Positions 27,067 through 37,720 are shown, counted from the stretch's first letter. The stretch is DNA of 64,000 nucleotides from Bacteroidales bacterium (GCA_016709025.1 JADJEQ010000004.1:310001-374000), one strand, 5' to 3'. The notes: generated by a model not told the origin, from the letters alone. Translations and numbers: made by a program.

Positions 27067-29457
27067 ATGAAAAAAATATCATTATCCTTTGCGCTTATCC
27101 TTGCCATCATTCAGATTTCCGCTCAAACCGGAACCATCAGGGGCAGGGTCTTCAATGAAAAGAACAATGAGCCCCTTCCTTTCACCAACATCATTATTTT
27201 TGGCACCACCATCGGATCTACCTCTGACCTTGACGGTAATTTTATTTTTACCGGGCTGAAACCGGGTTTTGTAAAACTGGCTGCAACCTCTGTGGGATTT
27301 GAGTCGCATGTGAGCGAAGAGTTTCAGGTGACCAATGCCAAAACCGTTTTCATCGACATCCCCATGCGCGAGACTACTATACAGCTCGATCAGGTGGTTG
27401 TAAAAGCTTCCCCATTCAGAAAAACAGAAGAAAGCCCGGTTTCTATGCGAACGCTGGGCATTGGTGATATAGAAAAGAATCCGGGGGCTAACCGCGACAT
27501 CAGCAAGGTGATACAGGCATTGCCGGGAGTTGCCTCCACGGTTTCTTTCCGCAACGATATCATTGTGCGAGGCGGAGGCCCGAGTGAGAACAAGTTTTAT
27601 TTGGATGGCATGGAGATTCCCAACCTAAACCATTTTGCAACGCAGGGCGCTTCCGGAGGTCCGGTAGGGATCATCAATGTTGACTTTATCCGTGAAATTG
27701 ATTTCTATTCAGGAGCCTTCCCGGCCAACCGGGGAAATGCACTCAGTTCGGTGCTGGAAATGCGCCAGATTGACGGCAACAAGGAACGTCTCATTTTTAA
27801 AGGATCTGTAGGGGCTTCTGATCTTGCGCTTACGCTTAACGGCCCGCTCAGTGAAAAAACCACTTTTTTCGTTTCCGCGCGGAGGTCTTACCTCGAATTT
27901 CTTTTCGGTGTGATCGGACTGCCGTTTCTACCAACCTACAACGATTTCCAATTCAAGGTCAAAACACGTTTCGATCTTAAGAATGAGCTTACAGTGCTTG
28001 GGATTGGCGCCATTGATCAGTTCAGGCTCAACACAGGAATTGAGAATCCGACCGAGGATCAGCAGTACATCCTGAATTACCTTCCGGTGAACGAACAATG
28101 GAATTATGCCATCGGAGCTGTCTACAAGCACTTCAGAACCAACTCATTCGACACCTGGGTATTCAGCCGCAATATGTTGAATAATGTGGCCTATAAATAT
28201 GAGAACAACGATGAATCGCTTCCGAAAACACTTGACTATGTTTCCCAGGAAATGGAGAATAAATTCCGTTATGAAAATTCAGGCAGGATCAAAGACTTTA
28301 AGCTGATTGCCGGCGCCGGTGGCGAATATGCCCGTTTCAACACCACGACCTTTCAGGAAGTTTTTATCCCTCTCGGGGAAGATACCCTGCGTGCCATCGA
28401 TTACAACTCTGAAATTGACCTGTTCAAGTATCATTTTTTCGGCCAGTTGAGCCGCAACTTTAATAACGACCGACTCATACTCTCGCTGGGGCTCAGGAGT
28501 GAAGGGAACAGTTATTCATCAAATATGTCGAACCCGCTCAACCAGCTTTCACCAAGGTTCAGCGCGGCATATGCACTCACTGAAAAATTCTTTCTGAATT
28601 TCAACACAGGCAGGTATTATCAGCAACCTTCCTACACCACCCTTGGGTTCAGAAACAATGAGGGTCAACTGGTCAACAAAGAAAACAACCTGAAATACAT
28701 CTCATCCAACCACCTGGTAGGAGGCGTTGAATATCGCCGGTCAGAAGGAGCCAAACTCACCCTTGAAGGATTTTACAAACAATACGGAAATTATCCTGTT
28801 TCTGTAGTTGATTCTATTTCCCTGGCGAATAAAGGTGGTGATTTCGGCGTTTACGGGGCCGAAGAGGTAACTTCTACAGGTATCGGTCGGGCTTATGGCT
28901 TTGAAATTTATCTGCGCGATCAGATCATGAACAGCATCAATGTTATCCTATCCTATACATTCGTGCGCAGCGAATTCAAAGATTATGACAACATCTATAT
29001 TCCCTCATCCTGGGATAACCGCCATTTGTTGAACCTGACGGTATCCCGTGATTTTAAAAAGAACTGGACCGTTGGTGCAAAATGGAGATTTGTCGGCGGG
29101 TCGCCCTATTCTCCGTGGGATATTGACCGATCTTCACTGATTGTTGCCTGGGATGCCAGAAATCAGGGCTATCTTGACTACAATAATTTTAACACCCTAC
29201 GTACCGAAAGCTTTCACCAGCTTGATGTAAGGGTCGACAAACAGTATTTCTTTGAAAAATGGTCCCTCAATATTTACGCGGATATTCAGAATCTTTATAA
29301 TTTTAAACAGGAAGGACCTCCCAACCTGATAACCCAGACCGACGGTATGGGTAATGACCTTGTTGATCCGGTTGATCCTTCGCGTTACCTTCTCAAAGAG
29401 GTCGCCAACCCCGCGGGAACTGTTTTACCAACCATTGGTATTATTGTTGAATTCTAA
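27067..29457 (+). CDS. TonB-dependent receptor with CarboxypepD_reg-like domain
   Basis: 796 residues: signal peptide (1-20, ending ISAQ), a CarboxypepD_reg-like domain (GTIRGRVFNEKNNEPLPFTNI ... SVGFESHV, about 22-105), plug domain (LDQVVVKASPFRKTEESPVS ... VRGGGPSENKFYLDGMEIPN) and a C-terminal barrel ending in IGIIVEF. The ligand is unknown. The DUF2271-like gene follows after 11 bases in the same direction, suggesting a receptor plus periplasmic-partner unit. A leader of ~100 AT-rich bases separates it from miaA. Confidence 0.9.
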   Translation: MKKISLSFALILAIIQISAQTGTIRGRVFNEKNNEPLPFTNIIIFGTTIGSTSDLDGNFIFTGLKPGFVKLAATSVGFESHVSEEFQVTNAKTVFIDIPMRETTIQLDQVVVKASPFRKTEESPVSMRTLGIGDIEKNPGANRDISKVIQALPGVASTVSFRNDIIVRGGGPSENKFYLDGMEIPNLNHFATQGASGGPVGIINVDFIREIDFYSGAFPANRGNALSSVLEMRQIDGNKERLIFKGSVGASDLALTLNGPLSEKTTFFVSARRSYLEFLFGVIGLPFLPTYNDFQFKVKTRFDLKNELTVLGIGAIDQFRLNTGIENPTEDQQYILNYLPVNEQWNYAIGAVYKHFRTNSFDTWVFSRNMLNNVAYKYENNDESLPKTLDYVSQEMENKFRYENSGRIKDFKLIAGAGGEYARFNTTTFQEVFIPLGEDTLRAIDYNSEIDLFKYHFFGQLSRNFNNDRLILSLGLRSEGNSYSSNMSNPLNQLSPRFSAAYALTEKFFLNFNTGRYYQQPSYTTLGFRNNEGQLVNKENNLKYISSNHLVGGVEYRRSEGAKLTLEGFYKQYGNYPVSVVDSISLANKGGDFGVYGAEEVTSTGIGRAYGFEIYLRDQIMNSINVILSYTFVRSEFKDYDNIYIPSSWDNRHLLNLTVSRDFKKNWTVGAKWRFVGGSPYSPWDIDRSSLIVAWDARNQGYLDYNNFNTLRTESFHQLDVRVDKQYFFEKWSLNIYADIQNLYNFKQEGPPNLITQTDGMGNDLVDPVDPSRYLLKEVANPAGTVLPTIGIIVEF

Positions 29458-29468
29458 CAGAAAGAAAT

Positions 29469-30251
29469 ATGAAGAGTCTATTAAAACATACCACAAAAAT
29501 CATTTTGAGGCTGGCTGCAATGGCAATTGTTTTTTCGATCAGTGCCGGGTCCTTTGCACAGAAAGCAAAAGACAAGCAGGCATCTGCAGGGAATGAAACA
29601 GTTAGAACCAATGTAAACGGAATGGGAATCAGCCTGACCATCGATTTCAAAAAAGGGCCTGAGCACAACCATCCCCTCATGGCATTTTGGATTGAAGACC
29701 TTGACGGAAACTACATTCAGTCGTTATTTGTAGCCCGTTCTATTGCAAAGGGTGTATTTGCTTATGGTGATAAATCTTCAGGCAAATGGCAACCGGGTGA
29801 AATACTCAGGCCGGCTGCCCTTCCCTATTGGTCGCACAAACGGAATATCCTCAACGACAAGGGAAATTACATGCCAAGGCCTGGATATGAAGTGGCCGAT
29901 GCATATTCGGGTGCAACCCCAACGACCGACTTCCGGCTTTTTACGCGTACCGATTCAATTATCGGGAAAAAATTCAGATTGTTGTGCGAAATCAACCAAT
30001 CGTGGGACTGGAACCAGCACTGGACCAACACCATGTATCCTGACGACAATGAATATAAGACCTCCTCACAGCCTGCGGTAGTATATGCTGCGGAAGTTGA
30101 TCCAACGAATGAAGGAGTTGCTGTAAAACTAATACCGATTGGTAGAAGCCATCAGTCAGGTGCCGATGGAAATCTCTACAATGACCTTGAAACCCTGACT
30201 ACTGCACTGAAAATTGCCTCGGAAATAACTGTTACGGTAGAACCGAAATAA
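29469..30251 (+). CDS. Secreted DUF2271-like protein
   Basis: 260 residues with a signal peptide (to about residue 31, SAGSFAQ). The conserved part, HPLMAFWIEDLDGNYIQSLFVARSIAKG, followed by RPAALPYWSHKR, resembles DUF2271 proteins, which in other bacteria sit beside PepSY/iron-reductase or TonB receptor genes. The biochemical role is unknown. Its position 11 bases after a TonB receptor suggests it works with that receptor, perhaps in handling the imported ligand. Confidence 0.65.
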   Translation: MKSLLKHTTKIILRLAAMAIVFSISAGSFAQKAKDKQASAGNETVRTNVNGMGISLTIDFKKGPEHNHPLMAFWIEDLDGNYIQSLFVARSIAKGVFAYGDKSSGKWQPGEILRPAALPYWSHKRNILNDKGNYMPRPGYEVADAYSGATPTTDFRLFTRTDSIIGKKFRLLCEINQSWDWNQHWTNTMYPDDNEYKTSSQPAVVYAAEVDPTNEGVAVKLIPIGRSHQSGADGNLYNDLETLTTALKIASEITVTVEPK

Positions 30252-31008
30252 TAAATTCAGGCTGTGGCATTTAATTAGGGACTGCTGAAAAACCCGATAA
30301 AAACTGAGACTTTTTTACGTTACGGTGCTCTGCACCTTAAAATCCTAGTAGTCCATAATTTACTACCAACGTTGCGCCACTCTGTGGCTATCCCTGCTAA
30401 AAGAGAAGTGGAATTCGCAATCCAGGTGTAAGGTTTTTTAATGTTGTTGCCACATTCCCATGCACCTAAAACTATATTTCACCCTGTAATTGTTTTATTC
30501 TTAAGTATATAGATGTTTCCCAGTAAGCCCTGATTAAAACTGGTGAATTCCTGCCTGATTGCCTGAGGCAGACAGGTTTGTGATTTCGTGTTTTGGTGGC
30601 AAAAATTAGTTTTCGGAGTGGACTCATACTTTGGAATTTGAGCCTCAAAAGTGCTCTAACATTGATGAAAAGATGGTTAAGAAATTTGATTAACCCTTAG
30701 CGGGACGCTAAGGGTAGTTTTAACGAGAGGTGAAAGAAGTTTCTCCAGAGTAATGATTATTGAAGGACTAATACGAATTACTTTATACTTTGAGCCCGCC
30801 TTCACTTCGTTGCGTCGGGTAAACTTTGAGCTTTACTTTTTACTTTAAACCTTGCTTAATCGTGGGACGCTAAGGGTAGTTTTAAAGAGAGGTGAAGCGT
30901 AATTTCTTAGGCCGAATATTAAAATCCAATTTTACTTTGAGCTTTGAACTTTAGACTTTGAGCTTTACTTTTTACTTTTTACTTTAGACTTTTTACTTTA
31001 GACTTGCT
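30252..31008. repeat. Repeat-rich intergenic region (hairpins, a 40-bp direct repeat, simple repeats)
   Basis: No gene was found in this 757-base gap. It contains: GGGACTGCTGAAAAA at 30278, reminiscent of an insertion-sequence end; a hairpin GGTGC-TCT-GCACC at 30324-30336; CCTGCCTGATTGCCTGAGGCAGACAGG near 30550; the 15-mer TTTTCGGAGTGGACT (30610-30624) shared with 22831; a palindrome CCCTTAGC/GCTAAGGG (30694-30714); a ~40-bp direct repeat beginning GGGACGCTAAGGGTAGTTTTA at 30702 and 30864; a CCCGCC/GTCGGG hairpin (30795-30819); and TTTACTTTAGACTT-type repeats from 30940 up to the pcm stop codon. Confidence 0.65.
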
Positions 31009-31671
31009 CTAATCATGTGCCTTATCGCCGAGCAGGGGCACAAACCGGAAACGCCCGTGGTAATTTGTTACCAGGCTTCCGTCACTCTGTTTGCTAACGG
31101 TAGTCATTAACTGGGAGTCACCCTCATCCACAGGAATTACCAGTATTCCTCCGGGTTTAAGTTGCACTGTAAGGGCTTCGGGAACAAAAGGAGCACCGGC
31201 AGTCACGATGATCTTGTCGAAAGGTGCAAATGCAGGCAAGCCCTTGTAGCCATCGCCAAAAAAGATTTTAATGGCATACCCCATTTTTGGCAGGTACTCT
31301 TTCGATCGGGAATACAATACCTGTTGCCGCTCGATTGAATACACCTTGGCACCCATCTGGTAAAGTATACTGGCCTGATAACCAGAGCCGGTTCCGACTT
31401 CCAGCACCTTATCACCTTTTTTTATTTTGAGCAATTCCGTTTGAAAGGCCACCGTGTAAGGTTGCGAAATGGTTTGACCGGCGCCTATTGGAAAAGCTTT
31501 GTCTTCATAAGCAAATTCAAGAAATCCGGAGTCGAAAAAGAGATGACGGGGTACTGCCTCAATTGCTTTCAGCACATTTTCGTCCCTGATCCCTTTCAGG
31601 CGGATACTCTCTACCAACTTCTTTCTTAGCCCTTTGTGACGAAAAGTATCAGCAAATTTATGATCAGTCAT
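31009..31671 (-). CDS. pcm: Protein-L-isoaspartate O-methyltransferase
   Basis: 220 residues, the normal length. The SAM-binding motif I VLEVGTGSGYQASIL (about 78-92), the family motif GQTISQPYTVAFQTELL and the later GKIIVTAGAP-type motif are all present. It repairs isoaspartyl residues in damaged proteins. It is a single gene, divergent from the Gfo/Idh oxidoreductase. A short-repeat array (AAGTCTAAAGTAAAAAG) starts about two bases after its TAG stop. Confidence 0.95.
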   Translation of the reverse strand: MTDHKFADTFRHKGLRKKLVESIRLKGIRDENVLKAIEAVPRHLFFDSGFLEFAYEDKAFPIGAGQTISQPYTVAFQTELLKIKKGDKVLEVGTGSGYQASILYQMGAKVYSIERQQVLYSRSKEYLPKMGYAIKIFFGDGYKGLPAFAPFDKIIVTAGAPFVPEALTVQLKPGGILVIPVDEGDSQLMTTVSKQSDGSLVTNYHGRFRFVPLLGDKAHD

Positions 31672-31758
31672 GTAGTTAAAGGAATGTTTCCGTTTTTGTG
31701 GCTAAATTAGTAATTTCGCCATGTTTTTTAATCCATCCAACGAATCAATTTCAACAAT

Positions 31759-32745
31759 ATGCTCAGAATAGGCGTACTTGGTGCAGGCCACCTAGGTAAA
31801 ATCCACATTAAATGCATTAAACAAATATCTAAATATCAACTGGTTGGTTTTTATGATGCCGATAAAGAGAATGCAGGAAAGGTTGCGAAAGACCTGGATG
31901 TAAGAAGTTTTGATGGGATTGACGAATTGATTGACCAGGTGGATGTTGTGGATATTGTAACTCCAACCCTTTCGCATTTTGACTGCGCTACCCGCTCACT
32001 GCGAAAATTCAGGCATGTATTTATTGAAAAACCGATAGTCACCACCCCCGGCGAAGCACTCGACCTGATTAAACTGGCAACCGAAGCCGGCGTTAAAGTG
32101 CAGGTAGGGCACGTAGAGCGGTTCAACCCGGCCTTTATAGCTGCTGCACCTTTTATCGGAAACCCGATGTTTATTGAAACTCACCGCCTGGCTCAGTTTA
32201 ATCCGCGGGGTACCGATGTACCGGTTATTCTCGATCTGATGATCCATGACCTCGATATAGTACTCAGTGTGGTTAAATCAGGTATCAGAAAAATCAGTGC
32301 CAGTGGCGTTTCAGTGGTCAGCGACACACCCGACATCGCAAACGCGCGAATCGAATTCGACAATGGATGCGTGGCAAACCTTACCGCTAGCCGGATTTCG
32401 ATGAAGAATATGCGCAAATCCAGATTCTTTCAACGCGATGCATACATATCGGTTGACTTTCTGGAAAAAAAATCTGAAATCATCCGGATGCGCAGTGTTG
32501 ACCCTGATCATGCCGACCCCCTCGCCATGATTCTGGACCTGGGTCCGGGAAAACAACCCAAGCAAATCCTCTTCGATAAGCCTGAAATTACCCCGATCAA
32601 CGCCATTCTGACTGAACTTGAAAGTTTCGCCGATGCCATTATAAACAACACAGTCCCACCGGTTACCATCAACGATGGATATGCAGCACTCGACCTCGCC
32701 TACAGGATAATTGAGAAGATGAATCAGGCTGCAAATCTTGCCTGA
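31759..32745 (+). CDS. Gfo/Idh/MocA family NAD(P)-dependent oxidoreductase
   Basis: 328 residues. The N-terminal Rossmann fold starts with IGVLGAGHLGKIH, and FIEKPIVT (about residue 93) is the EKP motif of the family. The C-terminal domain contains DLMIHDLDIVLSV with conserved His and Asp. These enzymes oxidise or reduce sugars and related cyclic compounds. The downstream lipoprotein and sugar-phosphate transferase suggest, but do not prove, a role in surface-polysaccharide precursors. Confidence 0.88.
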   Translation: MLRIGVLGAGHLGKIHIKCIKQISKYQLVGFYDADKENAGKVAKDLDVRSFDGIDELIDQVDVVDIVTPTLSHFDCATRSLRKFRHVFIEKPIVTTPGEALDLIKLATEAGVKVQVGHVERFNPAFIAAAPFIGNPMFIETHRLAQFNPRGTDVPVILDLMIHDLDIVLSVVKSGIRKISASGVSVVSDTPDIANARIEFDNGCVANLTASRISMKNMRKSRFFQRDAYISVDFLEKKSEIIRMRSVDPDHADPLAMILDLGPGKQPKQILFDKPEITPINAILTELESFADAIINNTVPPVTINDGYAALDLAYRIIEKMNQAANLA

Positions 32746-32862
32746 TTCAACCATTTCCTGAAATTTCAAAAATTCTTAATAATTATAAGATTTTTTAGCA
32801 ATAAATAGCCCCGCTTTGCGTTGGTTTTACATTACGAAAGGGCGAGTGTAAAGGAAGTACTT

Positions 32863-33753
32863 ATGAGGATTTTTACAGGTTCAGCATTATTTTTTACTTT
32901 ACTTATTCTAACCATCACGTTGGCAAGCGGATGCGAGAAGAAGAACGACCCTGACCTGATACCATCCTACCTTCAGATTGATCAGATAACCTTAACCTCA
33001 ACCTACGATCAGGGAACTTCTTCTGAAAAGATAACCGATGCCTGGGTGTATGTTGACGAAACCCTTATCGGGGCATTTGAGTTGCCGGCCACTGTTCCTA
33101 TTCTTAAAGAAGGCAACCAAAACATCACCATCAGACCGGGCATCAAAATCAATGGTATCGCCAATACCCGGAGTATTTATCCATTTTTTACCGACATTGA
33201 AAGAAGCATCACGCTGGTAAAAGACAGTGTAATCAACTTTACTGATGCCAATACAACTTATAAGTCGAATGTAACTTTTCCATGGCTCGAAGACTTTGAC
33301 TTTTCAGGACTTACCCTCGACACGACTTCAAAAAGTACCGTTGGTATTGAAAAGATCAGCGATCCCAACCTAATTTTTCAGCAACCGGGTGAGAACAACA
33401 ACTATTCAGCTTTTATCAGGCTGCCGGCTGACTCTTCCATCTTTGAAGCTGTTTCCACCCAGAAATATGGATTTCCGGGAAATGGTACTGCGATTTTCCT
33501 GGAAGTGAACTATAAAACCAACCACGACCTTGTTGTTGGCGTTTTTTACAGTCTTTCCGGCATCAGGGTACAGAGGCCATTGTTAATATTGAACAAAACC
33601 GATATCTGGAATAAAATTTATGTAAACCTCACAGTTCCGAAGTATGAAAACCCCAGTGCCACTGAATTCCAGATTTTCTTTGGCACAGAAAAAGAAGATG
33701 GGACAGATGACGCCCTGATCTATCTCGACAACATAAAACTGGTGCATTTTTAA
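32863..33753 (+). CDS. Lipoprotein with probable C-terminal beta-sandwich
   Basis: 296 residues from ATG 32863; I chose this start because it gives a clean lipoprotein signal (TITLASGC) and follows AAGGAAG, whereas the frame can be extended only through a TTG at 32821. Two parts are visible: an N-terminal beta-rich region with ITDAWVYVDETLIGAFELPATVPIL, like a PEGA/CarbopepD-like fold, and a C-terminal part ending DDALIYLDNIKLVHF, as in carbohydrate-binding jelly rolls. The function is unknown. It ends nine bases before the sugar transferase gene, so a role at the cell surface in polysaccharide assembly is plausible. Confidence 0.75.
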   Translation: MRIFTGSALFFTLLILTITLASGCEKKNDPDLIPSYLQIDQITLTSTYDQGTSSEKITDAWVYVDETLIGAFELPATVPILKEGNQNITIRPGIKINGIANTRSIYPFFTDIERSITLVKDSVINFTDANTTYKSNVTFPWLEDFDFSGLTLDTTSKSTVGIEKISDPNLIFQQPGENNNYSAFIRLPADSSIFEAVSTQKYGFPGNGTAIFLEVNYKTNHDLVVGVFYSLSGIRVQRPLLILNKTDIWNKIYVNLTVPKYENPSATEFQIFFGTEKEDGTDDALIYLDNIKLVHF

Positions 33754-33762
33754 TGTTACGAA

Positions 33763-35179
33763 ATGAATAAAACTTTACAGGTAACTAAGTATGTGGTTGT
33801 GGATCTGATTTCTGCCTTCCTGGCATGGGGGGCGTTTTTCATATACCGAAAAGTATCTGTAGATCCTAATGTGTTTGATTATCCGGAGGTTATATACAAG
33901 GACACGAACCTCCTTTACGGACTGATCTTTATACCGGTTTTCTGGCTATGCCTTTATATCATGATGGGCACGTATCGCCGAATATACAGGAAATCAAGAC
34001 TTAAAGAACTCGGGCAAACGCTGCTTATCACGGTTATAGGAGTCATTATCCTGTTTTTTGCTCTAATCCTTGACGATACTATTATCAGTTACCGCAATTA
34101 CTACGAGTCTGTTTTGGTCCTCTTTGCGCTGCATTTTGTACCCACCTACCTGTTCAGGCTCATTCTCACTTCCATCACGGCATATCGCATCCATCACAAA
34201 ATCATCGGATTCAATACCATTGTTGTAGGAAGCAATGGAAATGCAATCTCAATTTTCAATGAGATTGAAAACCAGGAAAAATCAAGTGGGAACCACTTTG
34301 TAGGCTTTGTTAATGCAGTGGATTACAATGACTATAAGCTAAAGAAGTTTCTGAAACACCTGGGGCATATCAATGATTTAAAGAACATTATAAAAGAGCA
34401 CAACGTGGAGGAAGTCATTATTGCCATCGAGCGTTCGGAGGTTAAGACCATCGAACAGATTATAACAGAAGTTGAAGACACCAACGTGGTGATCAAGGTA
34501 ATCCCTGATATGCAGGACTATCTGCTCGGCACCATCAGGTCTACTTCCATTTTCCATGCACCACTTCTGCAGATATCTCCCGATCTGATGCCTGCATGGC
34601 AACAATCGCTCAAACGAATCATCGACATTGTGGCTTCAATTATAGCCATGACCATTCTCATTCCTGCTTATGTAGGTGTCGCCCTGGGCATTAAATTCAC
34701 CTCGAGAGGGCCGGTTCTTTACAAACAACAGCGAATGGGCATTCACGGCAGGCCCTTTACCATGATCAAATTCAGAAGCATGTATTGCGATGCTGAAAAA
34801 GGCGGCATTCCGCAACTTTCATCAAAGGAAGATCCACGGATTACCCGTTTTGGCCGTTTTCTGCGTAAAGTCAGGCTTGATGAAATCCCCCAGTTCTGGT
34901 CAGTGCTTATCGGCGATATGTCGCTGGTTGGCCCTCGTCCTGAACGCCAGTACTTTATCGACCAGATCGTGCAACGTGCCCCGCACTATCGTTTGCTTCA
35001 AAAAGTAAAACCCGGCATCACTTCCTGGGGGCAGGTTAAATATGGCTATGCCGAAAATGTGGATGAGATGATTGAGCGCCTGAAATTCGACATCCTCTAC
35101 ATCGAAAACATGTCACTTGCCATGGATCTGAAAATCCTGATCTATACCGTGCTGATCGTTGCCCAGGGAAGAGGGAAGT

Positions 35180-35181
<2 letters not shown>
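33763..35181 (+). CDS. Undecaprenyl-phosphate sugar-1-phosphate transferase (WcaJ/WbaP-like)
   Basis: 472 residues. The N-terminal ~120 carry four membrane helices, a CoA-binding-like domain follows (about 145-260), and the C-terminal bacterial sugar transferase domain has a further membrane segment (RIIDIVASIIAMTILIPAY) and the catalytic signature KFRSMYCDAEKGG ... RLDEIPQFWSVLIGDMSLVGPRPE. It loads the first sugar phosphate onto undecaprenyl phosphate in exopolysaccharide or O-antigen synthesis. A GATTTCG heptamer array begins at its TGA stop codon. Confidence 0.92.
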
Positions 35182-35644
<463 letters not shown>

Positions 35645-36226
35645 CTAAATCAGCCCGTTCTCAATCATCTGTACAATCGTCTCAATGTCCCTGTCTTTGC
35701 CTTCAGGGTCATATTTTTCCTTCAGATTGTAGCCGAACAGGCGACTCAGGTTCTGCCAGAAGAAGGCTACAAAATTTCCTCTGAGTTCCTGAACAATATG
35801 GTAGGTGGGAGTTCCGGTTTCCCGGTCAACGAGTTTCAGCAGGATTCGGCCCTGTGTGAAGGTCAGGCCTTTCAATTCCTCCCCGAATTCGGATTTCAAT
35901 TCATCTTCAGCCCTTTTGTAGAGTTTACGCTGCTCCTTATCGGTTAGCCCGGCCATCATCGAATCGTATTCCTGGAGTTTGATACCTGCCAGCCTGGCAT
36001 AGGGGTATACTTTTTTAACATTCCTTGCCAGCTTGTCGAAACGGCGCTGGTCGGCTGGTGTCCGGTAAATAATAAAACCTTTGATTCTGACCTCGGGGAG
36101 CGACATCATTGGGACAGTATCGCCATTCTCAATTCTCGCTTTTACGACGATTACATCGTAACTCTGCGAAAATGCAGGGAAAAGCAGGCCAATCCAGGTA
36201 ACAATTGTGAATATCAGGCGTTTCAT
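35645..36226 (-). CDS. DUF4294 domain-containing protein
   Basis: 193 residues from ATG 36226 with a signal peptide (MKRLIFTIVTWIGLLFPAFS). Start candidates further upstream (36232, 36265) add residues without a better signal. The conserved DUF4294 stretch runs from RIKGFIIYRTPADQRRFDKLARNVKKVYPYA to FWQNLSRLFGYNLKEKYDPEG. The family is confined largely to Bacteroidota and has no known function; the product is probably periplasmic. Its TAG stop runs straight into a GATTTCG heptamer array. Confidence 0.88.
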   Translation of the reverse strand: MKRLIFTIVTWIGLLFPAFSQSYDVIVVKARIENGDTVPMMSLPEVRIKGFIIYRTPADQRRFDKLARNVKKVYPYARLAGIKLQEYDSMMAGLTDKEQRKLYKRAEDELKSEFGEELKGLTFTQGRILLKLVDRETGTPTYHIVQELRGNFVAFFWQNLSRLFGYNLKEKYDPEGKDRDIETIVQMIENGLI

Positions 36227-36379
36227 GCCCATGTCGAAGTTTTGATTTCCGGCAGATAAACGCAAATACAGTGCCGGATATTATAACGCAACTTACTATC
36301 AAATGTTTTGCCAGATTTATTTACCCGGACAAAAAATTGATCAATCCGATTCATAAGGTCATAGGAGATCACAGGACTG

Positions 36380-37611
36380 TTATGCAACGCGCAACCTGGT
36401 CAGATTAGCCTTGCCCATTTTCTCTTCAGCATACGACCTGGTAATCTTCAGCTCGCTGGTTCCATGCGCTGAAGGTAGTTCAAACATAGCATCGATGAGG
36501 ATGGCCTCCATGATGGAACGCAACCCCCGGGCCCCGAGTTTGAATTCAACTGCTTTTTCCACGATGTATTCGAGCACCTGTTCGTTGAAACTCAGCTTAA
36601 TTCCATCCATTTCAAAAAGCCGGACAAACTGTTTAACCAGCGCATTTTTAGGCTCGGTCAATATCTGACGCAATATCTTTTCGTCGAGCGGGCTCAGGTA
36701 TGTAACCACCGGCAGGCGTCCGACCAGTTCAGGAATAAGGCCAAAACTCTTCAGATCCTGAGGGGCTATGTATTGCAAAAGGTTACTGCGATCGACCTGG
36801 TCCTGGTCTTTACTTACATATCCGATGGAATTGGTTTGCATGCGGGAAGCAATTTTCTTTTCAATACCATCGAAAGCACCTCCTGCCACAAAGAGTATAT
36901 TCTGGGTATTGATCTGAATCATCCTTTGCTCCGGATGCTTCCGGCCGCCCTGCGGGGGTACGTTAACCACCGAACCCTCAAGCAATTTTAACAGTGCCTG
37001 CTGAACCCCCTCGCCCGACACATCGCGGGTAATGCTCGGATTATCACTCTTACGGGCAATTTTATCAATTTCATCGATGAAAACAATTCCTTTTCTGCGG
37101 CGGCTACATCATAATCAGCAGACTGAAGCAACCTTGAAAGGATACTTTCCACATCTTCACCCACATAACCAGCTTCGGTAAGTACAGTAGCATCGGCAAT
37201 GCAGAAAGGTACATGCAGCAGTTTGGCAATGGTTCTTGCCAGCAGTGTTTTACCTGTACCGGTCTCCCCTACCAGGATAATGTTCGATTTTTCAATCTCC
37301 ACATCATCTTTGGTAACCGTCTGCCCTATGCGCTTGTAATGGTTATATACAGCTACTGCCAGAACCTTCTTGGCATCGTCCTGTCCAATTACATACTGGT
37401 CGAGATATACCTTGATTTCGGCAGGTTTGTAAACTTTCATTTTGGAATAATCCTTGCCGGTCACAGCAGAAGAACGAATCTCCTCATTCAGGATATCCCT
37501 GGCCTGCTCAACACAGTAATCGCAGATATGGGCATCCAGCCCGGCTATCAGCATATTGGTTTCGCTGCGGGGACGTCCGCAAAACGAACACTTTTCTTCT
37601 TTTTTAGGCAT
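36380..37611 (-). CDS. clpX: ATP-dependent Clp protease ATP-binding subunit ClpX, interrupted by a one-base frameshift
   Basis: ClpX unfolds tagged proteins and feeds them to ClpP. The frame starting at 37611 shows the C4 zinc finger (CSFCGRP ... ICDYC) and Walker A (GETGTGKT), and reads correctly to VAAAEK near 37095. There the sequence has AAAA where AAAAA is expected, and the frame slips; the rest (SGEGVQQALLKLLEG, sensor 2 region, ARGLRSIME) continues in another frame to 36380. Adding one A restores a protein of about 410 residues, the usual length. As the gene is essential or important in most bacteria and the change is in a homopolymer, a sequencing error is most likely. It has its own promoter box at 37713. 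Confidence 0.9.
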
Positions 37612-37712
37612 AATCTTCCTTAATCAGTCCTTTATTAATCAATCTCTTATGAAAAAGTAAGTCCTATTTCAAAAAAAACTATTCTTCTTCAAAACTAACT
37701 GATTTCCAACGG

Positions 37713-37720
37713 CAAAGTTA
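37713..37720 (-). promoter_or_regulatory. Putative -7 box of clpX
   Basis: Minus-strand TAACTTTG, followed by CC, matches TAnnTTTG and lies about 100 bases before the clpX start. A TTGG lies about 23 bases further upstream. It implies that clpX can be transcribed separately from clpP. Confidence 0.5.

Noticed and set aside
32311..32769. 152-codon minus-strand frame
   Set aside because: A shadow of the Gfo/Idh oxidoreductase gene, which has clear motifs on the plus strand.
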